NCBI GenBank assembly: GCA_020832805.1
Contig: JAFIED010000083.1
Location: 1-60,922, forward strand
DNA length: 60,922 nucleotides
Direction of reading: 5' to 3'
From: Pararhodobacter sp.
GTDB lineage: Bacteria > Pseudomonadota > Alphaproteobacteria > Rhodobacterales > Rhodobacteraceae
The notes under the pieces: model-generated
Database searches by the model: none
What the model saw: the letters and a program-made list of their open reading frames with translations, nothing else
Told to the model about the DNA's origin: nothing
Translations under genes and position numbers: made by a program
Shown here: piece by piece, positions 8,602-16,321 of the stretch
Layout: every line of letters begins with the position of its first letter
Numbering within the stretch: the first letter of the stretch is position 1

Positions 8602-9222
8602 ATGCAGAACCTTGCCCCGGCCCCCGCACCCGCCACCCCCGAGCAATCCGACAATGCCGAAAGGGACCGGCAGGATTTCGGCCGCCGCCTGCGGGACTTG
8701 CGCCGGGCGCGGGGGTGGACCCTGGCGCAACTGGCCGAACGATCCGGCGTGGCGATCTCGACCATTTCCAAGGCAGAGCGCGGCGTCATGGCGCTGACCT
8801 ATGACCGCATGCTCCAACTGGCACGCGGCATCGGCGTGGACATGGCCGAATTCTTTGCCAGCGAGGGTGAAAGCTATGCGCCCGGCAGTTTTGCCGTCGC
8901 ACGGTTGGGCGAGTTTCGCCGCCAGGAAACCGGCAGCTATGTCTACGAGATGCTGTTTTCCGAGATCCGGAACAAGGCAATGACACCCATGCTGGGGACC
9001 CTGCGCGCCGATCATCCGCTGCCGTTCGACGATTTCGTGCGGCATCCGGGGCAGGAATTCCTGATCGTTCTGCAGGGTGTGGTAACGGTCCATGCCGAAG
9101 GGCGCGACCCCGTCACGCTGCGTGCGGGCGAAAGCGTGTATTTCGACAGTGCCCAGGGGCATCTTTATGCAGCGGGCAACGGGCAGGATGCGCGCATCCT
9201 GGTGGTCTGCACCGAAAGCTGA
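8602..9222 (+). CDS. XRE-family transcriptional regulator with C-terminal cupin
   Basis: 206 residues. A helix-turn-helix (FGRRLRDLRRARGWTLAQLAERSGVAIS..., about residues 26-80) is followed by a cupin beta-barrel (about 125-200, with HPGQEFLIVLQGVV). This architecture is typical of local regulators that bind a small metabolite in the cupin and control an adjacent catabolic operon. It is divergent from the FAD oxidoreductase/TRAP/M81 operon, and the gap holds a paired palindrome that is its probable operator. bciA starts 6 bases downstream, so the two are probably cotranscribed. Confidence 0.9.
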   Translation: MQNLAPAPAPATPEQSDNAERDRQDFGRRLRDLRRARGWTLAQLAERSGVAISTISKAERGVMALTYDRMLQLARGIGVDMAEFFASEGESYAPGSFAVARLGEFRRQETGSYVYEMLFSEIRNKAMTPMLGTLRADHPLPFDDFVRHPGQEFLIVLQGVVTVHAEGRDPVTLRAGESVYFDSAQGHLYAAGNGQDARILVVCTES

Positions 9223-9228
9223 GCAGGC

Positions 9229-10239
9229 ATGATGGCCGATCCCCTGAAACGCCCCGCCCCCGAACAGCCCCCCCGGCGCGTTCTGTTGCTGGGCGCAACC
9301 GGCACCATCGGTCAGGCCACGGCGGCGGCGCTGGTGGCGCGCGGCCATGAGGTGGTCTGTTTCCTGCGCCCGCGTGCGGGCGGGGGGGCGCCGCCGGGCC
9401 TGCCGCCGCAGGTTGCGCTGCGCCTGGGCACCGTCACCGATCCGGCCAGCCTGGCGCGTGATGGTTTCCGGGGCGAAGCATTCGATGCCGTGGTTTCCTG
9501 CCTGGCCTCGCGCACCGGGGCGCCCGCCGATGCCTGGGCCATCGACCATGGCGCGCATATGGCGGTGCTGGGCGCCGCGCAACGGGCAGGTGTGCGGCAT
9601 TTCGTGCTGCTGTCGGCGATCTGCGTGCAAAAGCCCGTTCTGGCCTTTCAGCAGGCAAAACTGGCCTTTGAACGCGCGCTGATCGACTCTGGCCTGGGCT
9701 TTTCGATCGTGCGGCCGACCGCGTTCTTCAAGTCGCTTTCCGGGCAGGTGGAACGGGTGCGCGCGGGCAAACCCTATCTGCTGTTCGGCGATGGGCGGCT
9801 GACGGCGTGCAAGCCGATCTCGGACGCCGATCTGGGGGCGTATCTTGCCGATTGCCTGACCGATCCCGCGCGCCATGACCGGATCCTGCCCATCGGCGGC
9901 CCCGGCCCGGCCATCACGCCCCTGCAGATCGGTGAATGGCTGTTCGATCTGACCGGCCGGCCGCCGCGCTATACCCGTGTGCCTGTGGCCACGATGGGGG
10001 CAATCATCGGGGCACTGTCGTTGGCCGGCATCGTGGTGCCAGGCTTGCGCGACAAGGCGGAACTGGCGCGTATAGGGCGCTATTACGCCACCGAATCGAT
10101 GCTGCTTCTTAACCCCGAGACCGGCCGCTATGACGCCGATGCCACGCCCGAGACCGGCACCGAGACATTGCGCGATTTTCACGCCCGGATGCTGCGCGGC
10201 GAGGTGTCGGTGGATCGGGGCGATCATGCGGTTTTCTGA
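9229..10239 (+). CDS. bciA: Divinyl (proto)chlorophyllide 8-vinyl reductase, BciA type
   Basis: 336 residues, atypical SDR with the NADPH motif LLGATGTIGQAT (about 20-31). The blocks LLSAICVQKPVLAFQQAKLAFE, IVRPTAFFKSLSGQ, TACKPISDADL and IGRYYATESML match what I know of the BciA/DVR family. BciA reduces the C8-vinyl group of divinyl chlorophyllide with NADPH during (bacterio)chlorophyll synthesis. It lies 6 bases after the XRE regulator and 52 bases before an OrdL-like oxidase, outside any visible photosynthesis cluster. Alternative: another NAD(P)H-binding SDR, judged unlikely given four family-specific blocks. A second Met one codon in is an equally good start. Confidence 0.85.
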   Translation: MMADPLKRPAPEQPPRRVLLLGATGTIGQATAAALVARGHEVVCFLRPRAGGGAPPGLPPQVALRLGTVTDPASLARDGFRGEAFDAVVSCLASRTGAPADAWAIDHGAHMAVLGAAQRAGVRHFVLLSAICVQKPVLAFQQAKLAFERALIDSGLGFSIVRPTAFFKSLSGQVERVRAGKPYLLFGDGRLTACKPISDADLGAYLADCLTDPARHDRILPIGGPGPAITPLQIGEWLFDLTGRPPRYTRVPVATMGAIIGALSLAGIVVPGLRDKAELARIGRYYATESMLLLNPETGRYDADATPETGTETLRDFHARMLRGEVSVDRGDHAVF

Positions 10240-10291
10240 ACGCATCGGCAGGGCCGGCAGGGCTTGACCCCGCCGCCCGCCGCGCCACAGG

Positions 10292-11626
10292 GTGTCAGCC
10301 ATGCAGACCGCCCCGCGCCACATGCTGGATCATCCGGGCCTATGGGCCGAAACTGCGCCACCCGCGCCGGACACGCCGCCGCTGGCGCAGGGTCTGGCCG
10401 TCGATCTGGCGGTGGTGGGGGCGGGTTATACCGGCCTTTCCGCTGCGTTGCTCGCGGCCGAGGCGGGCGCGCGGGTTGCGGTGCTCGAGGCGTCCGGCAT
10501 CGGCGCAGGCGGATCGGGGCGCAATGTGGGGCTGGTCAATGGCGGCCTGTGGCTGATGCCCGCGGAAATGGAGCGGCGCCTGGCCCCGCTGGCGCCCGGC
10601 GCGGGGGCGCATCCGCTATCGGCTATGCTGGCGCAGGCGCCGGGCGCCGTGTGGGATATCATCGCGCGCCACGGTATCGACTGTGAGGCGACGCCTGCCG
10701 GCACGGTGCATTGCGCGCAAGGCACGGCAGGGCTGACCGCGCTGCGCGCGCGTGCGGCGCAATGGCAGGCACGGGGCGTGGCAGTCGAATTGCTGAACGC
10801 CGAGGCAACGCATGCCCGCACCGGATCATCCGCCTTTTGCGGCGCGCTGTTCGATCCGCGCGCGGGCACCGTACAGCCGCTGGCCTATGCGCGCGGGCTG
10901 GCGCGCGCGGCGCTGGCAGCGGGGACGCGGGTGCATGGCCAGACCCCGGTGCGCGCGGCACGCCATGACGGGGCGTTGTGGCATCTGGATACGCCGGGCG
11001 GCATGGTCACGGCGCCCGCGGTGATCTGGGCGGGCAATGCCTATGGCACAGGTCCGGCCGCGCCACCGGCAAAGGCTTTGTCGATGCTGCCCTATTTCAA
11101 CTTTGCCACCGATCCGTTGCCGGCCGATCTGCGCGCGCAGGTGCTGCCGGGCGGCGCGGGGGCATGGGACACGGCAAAGGTGCTGACCTCGTTCCGGCTG
11201 GACGCGGCGGGCCGGTTCATCATCGGTTCGGTCGGCACGCTGGGCACGGCGGATGCGGGCGTTCACCGGGCCTGGGCCATGCGCCGCATGGCGCGGCTTT
11301 ATCCCGCTCTGGCGGGTCTGCAATTTCGCCACGCCTGGTTCGGCCATATCGGCACTACGCCAGATGCCCTGCCCAGACTATGGCAGCCAGGACCCGGTGC
11401 CTTTGGGATGACGGGCTATAACGGGCGCGGCATCGCGCCCGGCACCGTGCTGGGCGCTGCGCTGGCGCGGGCGGCACTGGGCTTTCTGGCGCAGTCGGGC
11501 ACCGATGCGCTGCCCCCGCTGGCCAGCCCTGCGCCGGACCCGTGGCGCAGCGCGCGCGGCGCCTCGCTGCGCCTTGGCGCGGCGGCATGGCATGGGCTGG
11601 GCCGGATTCTGGGCGGGCGAATCTAG
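10292..11626 (+). CDS. FAD-binding oxidoreductase, OrdL/PuuB-like
   Basis: 444 residues with an FAD site AVVGAGYTGLSAALLAAEAG (about 40-59) followed by GSGRNVGLVNGG, the block typical of OrdL/PuuB-type gamma-glutamylputrescine oxidases and related amine oxidoreductases. The C-terminal FAD closure GMTGYNGRGIAPGTVLG is intact. It oxidises an amine or amino acid to an imine or aldehyde; the substrate is unknown. No polyamine-pathway partner is next to it. It is 52 bases behind bciA and converges with the GntR gene at 11680. Met 4 (10301) is an alternative start. Confidence 0.85.
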   Translation: MSAMQTAPRHMLDHPGLWAETAPPAPDTPPLAQGLAVDLAVVGAGYTGLSAALLAAEAGARVAVLEASGIGAGGSGRNVGLVNGGLWLMPAEMERRLAPLAPGAGAHPLSAMLAQAPGAVWDIIARHGIDCEATPAGTVHCAQGTAGLTALRARAAQWQARGVAVELLNAEATHARTGSSAFCGALFDPRAGTVQPLAYARGLARAALAAGTRVHGQTPVRAARHDGALWHLDTPGGMVTAPAVIWAGNAYGTGPAAPPAKALSMLPYFNFATDPLPADLRAQVLPGGAGAWDTAKVLTSFRLDAAGRFIIGSVGTLGTADAGVHRAWAMRRMARLYPALAGLQFRHAWFGHIGTTPDALPRLWQPGPGAFGMTGYNGRGIAPGTVLGAALARAALGFLAQSGTDALPPLASPAPDPWRSARGASLRLGAAAWHGLGRILGGRI

Positions 11627-11643
11627 GGCGCGGCAGACCAGGG

Positions 11644-11665
11644 GCGCCGGTGTCGCCGCCGGCGC
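11644..11665. terminator. Possible bidirectional hairpin between convergent genes
   Basis: Arms GCGCCGG (11644-11650) and CCGGCGC (11659-11665) with an 8-base loop lie in the 53-base gap between convergent stop codons. There is no T-tract on either side, so it is only a plausible transcription-end or blocking structure. Confidence 0.3.
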
Positions 11666-11679
11666 TAGCGGTGACACTG

Positions 11680-12363
11680 CTAAAGCGGTACCTCGAACAG
11701 ATCGGCCGAGGTTTGCAGGTGCCTGTGCATCAACGCCGCCGCCTGTTCCGCAGCACCCGCGGCCATCAGGTCGCAGATCGCCAAATGCTGCCCGGCCAGC
11801 AGGCGGGCTTTCTGCACGCTCCAGTACTGTTGGCGATGCTCTGACCAGGCCCCCTGACGCCGTACGGCGCTGACCCCCTCGAACAGCATCTGCAGCACCA
11901 GATTGCCGGCGATTTCGGCCAGCTTGAAGTGAAAGACATCGTCGGCATGCTCATAGGCTGCCGCTGTCGTGGCCTCTTGCGAGTTCTGGGCCAGGCGCCG
12001 CAGCAGCGTCAGATCATCAGCCGTGGCGCGCGCGGTGGCACGCGTGACCAGCGCGGGTTCAAGCAACAGGCGCGCCTCCATCACCTCGCGCGCCGTGACC
12101 CGGTTGGAAAGCTGGCGGAACTGGTTGCTTTCCGCGGCGGGGGGCGGGCGCACGAAGGTGCCCTGTCCCTGACGGCGAAAAACCAGCCCGTCGCGCTCCA
12201 TGCCGGCCAGCGCCGCGCGCAGCCGCGCGCGTGACACGCCCAACCGAACGGCCAGTTCGCGTTCCGGCAGCAGCCGGTCGCCGGACACGCAATCGCCGGC
12301 GCGGATGCGGCCCAGCAGGGCCTGCGCCAGCGATTGTGCGTCCAGGATCGGGGACGAGTTCAC
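11680..12363 (-). CDS. GntR-family regulator, FadR/FCD subfamily
   Basis: 227 residues. Winged helix at the N-terminus (LLPERELAVRLGVSRARLRAALAGMERDGLVF), then an all-helical FCD effector domain with the acidic/His pattern AYEHADDVFHFKLAEIA. The start is the GTG at 12363, because AGGGGGGAGG lies directly upstream; the open frame continues far upstream only by chance opposite the permease. It is 11 bases behind the fused TRAP permease and is probably the local regulator of that operon, sensing the imported acid. Such regulators are usually repressors released by the substrate. Confidence 0.88.
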   Translation of the reverse strand: MNSSPILDAQSLAQALLGRIRAGDCVSGDRLLPERELAVRLGVSRARLRAALAGMERDGLVFRRQGQGTFVRPPPAAESNQFRQLSNRVTAREVMEARLLLEPALVTRATARATADDLTLLRRLAQNSQEATTAAAYEHADDVFHFKLAEIAGNLVLQMLFEGVSAVRRQGAWSEHRQQYWSVQKARLLAGQHLAICDLMAAGAAEQAAALMHRHLQTSADLFEVPL

Positions 12364-12374
12364 GGCCTCCCCCC

Positions 12375-14219
12375 TTATAGAAACGCCGGCCAGAACAGGG
12401 CAGCCATGCCTGCCACCGCCAGCAGCACCCGCAGGGGCAGGCCCAGCGGGCGGCGGAAATGCCCGATCATCGCGGCCGAGACCGCCAGTACTGCCACCAC
12501 TGCGCCCGCCACCGGCAGGATCGCCGCCAGCGCCCCGTCGCGCAGGATCAGCGCGGGGTTCAGCACAAAGGCAAAGGGCAGCACATAGGCCGGCCAGCCG
12601 AATTTCATTGCCTGAAAGGCAGTGCGCATGGGGTCGGCGCCGCTGATGCTGGCAGCGGCAAACGCGGCGATGGCGATGGGTGGGGTGATCATGCTCATCA
12701 TGCCGAAATACAGCACGAACAGATGCGCCGCCGTCTGGTCGATGCCCAGCCGCGTCAGCGCCGGGGCAATCAGCGTGGCCAGCAAGACATAGACGGCGAT
12801 GGTGGGCATGCCCATGCCCAGCACGATCGACAGCAGCGCGGCCATGACGATCAGCAGCAAGACCTCGTCGCTGGCAAAGCGTGTCAGAAAGGCGGTCAGC
12901 CCAAAGCCCAGACCGGTTTCGTTCATCACGCCGATCACGATGCCGGCGGCGGCGGTGATGATGATGATCTGCGACAGCGCGCTGCCGCTTGATGCCAGCG
13001 TGGCAACCAGGGCGCGCGGGCCGAACCGCCCGCGTGATGCGCGGGCCAGCGGTGCCGCCACCAGCAGCACCACGGCGGCCAGGATTCCGGCGGCCTGTGC
13101 CTGCAGGTTCAGCGCGAACAGCCCGTAGACCAGGGCGACAAAGGGCAGCAGGAATGGCCAGCCCGCAATCAGGGTTGACCAGGCGTCGGGGCGTTCGGTG
13201 CCATCCACGCCGCGGATGCCATCGCGCGCGGCGGTCAGATCGACCAGCACGAAGATGGCCACATAATACAGCAGCGCGGGCACAAGGGCGGCAATGACGA
13301 CCTGGGCATAGGGAATATCCAGAAACTCGGCCATCAGAAAGGCCGCGGCCCCCATCACCGGCGGCGCCAGTTGACCGCCCGTCGATGCCACCGATTCGAT
13401 GCCCGCCGCCGCATCCTTTCGAAAGCCGCCCCGCTGCATAAGCGGAATGGTCACCACACCGGTGGTGGCCACATTTGATACCGCACTGCCCGAAATCGAC
13501 CCGAAGGCGGCCGAGGACAGGATCGATATCTTGGCCGACCCGCCCCGGAAACGGCCCATCAGCGCGCTGGCCAGATCGGTGAAAAAGGTGGCGCCGCCCA
13601 GATGATCCAGCAACCGCCCAAAGACCACGAAGACCACCACGATGGTCGCCGCCACACCCAGCGGCATGCCCAGAATGCCGCCGGTATCGAGGCTCAGTTG
13701 CACCGCCAGCCGTTCGGGCGAAATGGGCAGGGCCTGAAACTGGCCAGACAGGTTCGAACCCCATAGCCCATAAGCGCAAAAGGCCAGCACGATGATGGTC
13801 AGCGGCCAGCCCGCCACCCGCAAGAGCGCCAGCAACAGCGTGACGATCAGCGCCAGCGCCGGCACGATGGCCGCCGACGGGTCAACCGCGGCAGTAAAGG
13901 CGATCTGCGGATAGTGGATTGCCAGCCACCCCCCGCCCATCAGCGCACAGGCCGCCAGCGCCAGATCGGCGGGCAGCGCCAGCCGGACAGGCAGATGCCG
14001 GCTGCGCACCGTCAGAAAGGCATGCGCCACGGCAAGCCCCAGCACCGAGACCAGGAACTGCTCGGTATACAGCGACAGGCGCAGCCGCTGGTGCAGGCCC
14101 AGTGACCACGCCAGTGCCAGCAGTACGGTCACGATGCTCAGCACCGCCGCCAGCGCTGTCAGCGCCGGGGCGATGCGGGCCGGCAGGGTGCCGGCCGGGC
14201 TGCCGTCAGTCTGCATCAT
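12375..14219 (-). CDS. TRAP transporter fused permease (DctQM, TAXI system)
   Basis: 614 residues with many membrane helices. A 4-helix DctQ-like part at the N-terminus is fused to a DctM domain (blocks GVATIVVVFVVFGRLLDHLGG, GSISGSAVSNVATTGVVTIP and GMGMPTIAVYVLLATLIAP). Fused permeases of this size work with TAXI-type binding proteins, and one is encoded immediately upstream with a 4-base overlap (14216-14219). It imports an organic acid with Na+ or H+; glutamate-like and dicarboxylate substrates are known for the family, but none is indicated here. Confidence 0.9.
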   Translation of the reverse strand: MMQTDGSPAGTLPARIAPALTALAAVLSIVTVLLALAWSLGLHQRLRLSLYTEQFLVSVLGLAVAHAFLTVRSRHLPVRLALPADLALAACALMGGGWLAIHYPQIAFTAAVDPSAAIVPALALIVTLLLALLRVAGWPLTIIVLAFCAYGLWGSNLSGQFQALPISPERLAVQLSLDTGGILGMPLGVAATIVVVFVVFGRLLDHLGGATFFTDLASALMGRFRGGSAKISILSSAAFGSISGSAVSNVATTGVVTIPLMQRGGFRKDAAAGIESVASTGGQLAPPVMGAAAFLMAEFLDIPYAQVVIAALVPALLYYVAIFVLVDLTAARDGIRGVDGTERPDAWSTLIAGWPFLLPFVALVYGLFALNLQAQAAGILAAVVLLVAAPLARASRGRFGPRALVATLASSGSALSQIIIITAAAGIVIGVMNETGLGFGLTAFLTRFASDEVLLLIVMAALLSIVLGMGMPTIAVYVLLATLIAPALTRLGIDQTAAHLFVLYFGMMSMITPPIAIAAFAAASISGADPMRTAFQAMKFGWPAYVLPFAFVLNPALILRDGALAAILPVAGAVVAVLAVSAAMIGHFRRPLGLPLRVLLAVAGMAALFWPAFL

Positions 14220-15172
14220 TCCGGCCAGATACCCGCTTCACGATAGAACCGGATGGCGCCCGGGTGAAACTCGGCCCCCTCGATGGCGGTGGCCATGTCG
14301 GCAGGGCGGAACCCGTTGAACGAGCCATGCGCCTCGGCCAGGGCGGGCTGGCTTTCATGCAGCGCGCGCACGACCTGATATACCATTTCCTCGTCGGCAT
14401 CGGCATGGGTCAGCAAGGCATACTGATAGCCCAGCAGGGTAACGGGATCGGCGATCTCGGGCATGCGCTCGCTTGGGGCAACCTCGATCGGATAGGCACC
14501 GGGCAGCGCAGCCGCCAGCGCATCGGCGGCGGCGTCGTTTTCGACCACGGTCAGAAAGCGTACCGGACGCTGGGCATGGGTCTGGCGTACCACGCCAGAA
14601 CCCGGTGACAGCAGCACGGCGGCCAGATCGCCCTGCGCCAGCAGCCGCGCGCCCTCGGTGAAGTTCGACACCGGCACGCCGTCGAAATCGTCTGCCGAAA
14701 GGTCATGCGCCTCGAACACGGCGTCCTGCATCACCGCAACCAGTGTCTGCCGCGCATAGCCGGTGGCAAAAGGCGCGCCGCGCAGGTCGGCCAGGCTGCG
14801 ATAGTCACTGTCGGCGGGCACCATGACGCCCACCATGAACGGCTGCATCCAGGCTGCGACGCGCACATTGGCATTGGGCTGATCGGGGAAGTTGCCGGTA
14901 CCCTGCGTGGCGAACACCGCCTCGAAGGTATTTGAGGTGGCAAAGGCGATCTCGCCACGGTTCAGCGCCGGGATCGTCACCGACGATCCGCCCTGACCGA
15001 CCGCGCGCAGCATCACGCCCGCTTCTTCGCCGGCGACCTGCGCGATACCGGCGGCAATGGCATACCCCAGCGAGCCCTGCGGCAGCGTGCCGATGGCGAC
15101 GGGGCCTTGCTGGGCCTGGGCGGCCCCGGCCGAGATGCAGGCACCAAGGGCTATGGCGGCAAGATGTTTCAT
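14216..15172 (-). CDS. TAXI-family TRAP transporter solute-binding protein
   Basis: 318 residues with a signal peptide (MKHLAAIALGACISAGAAQA). The mature chain shows the TAXI pattern GTLPQGSLGYAIAAGIAQV, GQGGSSVTIPALNRGEIAFATSN and the later FATGYARQTLVAVM. The start at 15172 follows AAGGAGAG; the longer open frame to 15283 is only the upstream gene's other frame. It overlaps the hydrolase stop by 4 bases and the permease start by 4 bases, giving a tight four-gene unit. It delivers ligand to the fused permease. Confidence 0.9.
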   Translation of the reverse strand: MKHLAAIALGACISAGAAQAQQGPVAIGTLPQGSLGYAIAAGIAQVAGEEAGVMLRAVGQGGSSVTIPALNRGEIAFATSNTFEAVFATQGTGNFPDQPNANVRVAAWMQPFMVGVMVPADSDYRSLADLRGAPFATGYARQTLVAVMQDAVFEAHDLSADDFDGVPVSNFTEGARLLAQGDLAAVLLSPGSGVVRQTHAQRPVRFLTVVENDAAADALAAALPGAYPIEVAPSERMPEIADPVTLLGYQYALLTHADADEEMVYQVVRALHESQPALAEAHGSFNGFRPADMATAIEGAEFHPGAIRFYREAGIWPE

Positions 15173-16101
15173 GACAGTCTCTCCTTGCTGGATTGGCGCC
15201 GCGCGGTCTGCGGCGCATGGGTTTGACCTGACGGCATCGCCTGTGCGGCCCGGCAGATCGCCGAGGCCGGGTCGTGGAAACAATCATAGATCTCGAAGTG
15301 ATTCAGCGCTGGCAATTCGGTCGCCTGATGGGCCGCGCCCTGCTGCAGCAGCGCGCCGGCCAGCGCCGTTGACTGGCGGCGGAACTCGGCCAGTTCGCCC
15401 GCGCCCCAGAACAAGGCCAGCGGGGGCAGGTCGGCAGGCAGATGGTGCAGGGGGCTCAGCCTGTGGGCCTCTTCCGGGGTCAGGTGCAGATAGGTGTTGC
15501 GCGCGGACAGCCGCACGGGATGCAGGTCATAGCAGCCACTGGCCAGCAGTACCGGGCCGAAATCGGCGGCGGTCAGGCCGGCATCGGCCCACCATGCGCG
15601 ATCCAGCAGGCAGGCCGCCAGATGCGCCCCCGAGGAATGGCCCGAAACCGACACGGGCGCCGCGCTGCCGGTCAACTGGCCAGCCTGGGCCCGCAACCAG
15701 AGAAAGGCCATGCGCACCTGGGCAACCATCCTGGCCAGCGGCACAGCCGGTGTCAGGTCGAAATCCAGCACTGCCACGGCGGAGCCGCCCGCACCCAGGC
15801 CGCGCGCGGCAAAGCCTGCGTCCTGCCTGCCCAGTGCCCGCCAGGCGCCGCCATGCACGTGCATGTGAAGGGGGGCACCGGGGGTGGCGCCGTACAGATC
15901 CAGCGATTCCTGTGCGCCGGCGCCGTATTTCAGCGTTCTGGGCGGATGGCTGGCGATGAACGCATCGCTTCTGGCGCGCCAGCGGCGCATGTAGGCGGCG
16001 GCGTCCGGCACCAGTGTCTGCTGATCGTATTGCGCATCCAGTTGCGCCTTGGTGTAGCAAAGATACAGCTTTTCAAGCTGATCTCCGGTCTGCACGGTCA
16101 C
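15169..16101 (-). CDS. Alpha/beta hydrolase, arylformamidase-like
   Basis: 310 residues. HGGAW (about 83-87) gives the oxyanion hole of the hormone-sensitive-lipase/kynurenine-formamidase group, SGHSSGAH carries the nucleophile Ser near 156, and LNHFEIYD near the C-terminus supplies the His. It resembles formamidases and carboxylesterases. It is the first gene of the TAXI transporter operon, so it may cleave the substrate to be used, or one related to it, in the cytoplasm. There are no kynurenine-pathway neighbours, so KynB is not claimed. Confidence 0.8.
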   Translation of the reverse strand: MTVQTGDQLEKLYLCYTKAQLDAQYDQQTLVPDAAAYMRRWRARSDAFIASHPPRTLKYGAGAQESLDLYGATPGAPLHMHVHGGAWRALGRQDAGFAARGLGAGGSAVAVLDFDLTPAVPLARMVAQVRMAFLWLRAQAGQLTGSAAPVSVSGHSSGAHLAACLLDRAWWADAGLTAADFGPVLLASGCYDLHPVRLSARNTYLHLTPEEAHRLSPLHHLPADLPPLALFWGAGELAEFRRQSTALAGALLQQGAAHQATELPALNHFEIYDCFHDPASAICRAAQAMPSGQTHAPQTARRQSSKERLS

Positions 16102-16258
16102 CGCGATCCCCTTTGCCCCGTCGTCTGGTGTGGGCGAGTAACCACACCAATCCGGGATTGGTCAAGTCGATGCGGGACAATTCGACACCGTCAGATCGGC
16201 AGTTGCCTGTTTTTCAGTCACAGAAAATACCGCCGGCAAGGCTGGCCTGCTGATTCAG

Positions 16259-16289
16259 ACAGGCCGGACCACGGCGTGGCCCGGCCTGT
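16259..16289. terminator. Hairpin downstream of kpsE-like gene
   Basis: Arms ACAGGCCGG (16259-16267) and CCGGCCTGT (16281-16289), extended inward after a single A-C mismatch by CCAC/GTGG with a 3-base loop. It is about 30 bases past the kpsE stop on the minus strand. There is no T-run, so it may act as an RNA-stability or Rho-assisted end. Confidence 0.45.
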
Positions 16290-16321
16290 TGCGCAGCCGT
16301 TCTTGCCGCTTCAGCGGGCGA

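Noticed and set aside
8518-10323. 601-codon minus-strand open frame across the regulator and bciA
   Set aside because: No start context or recognisable domain; both plus-strand genes are intact.
12364-13779. Upstream extension of the GntR gene frame
   Set aside because: The extra ~470 codons lie inside the fused permease in another frame and are low-complexity; a GTG with a strong ribosome-binding site at 12363 is the real start.
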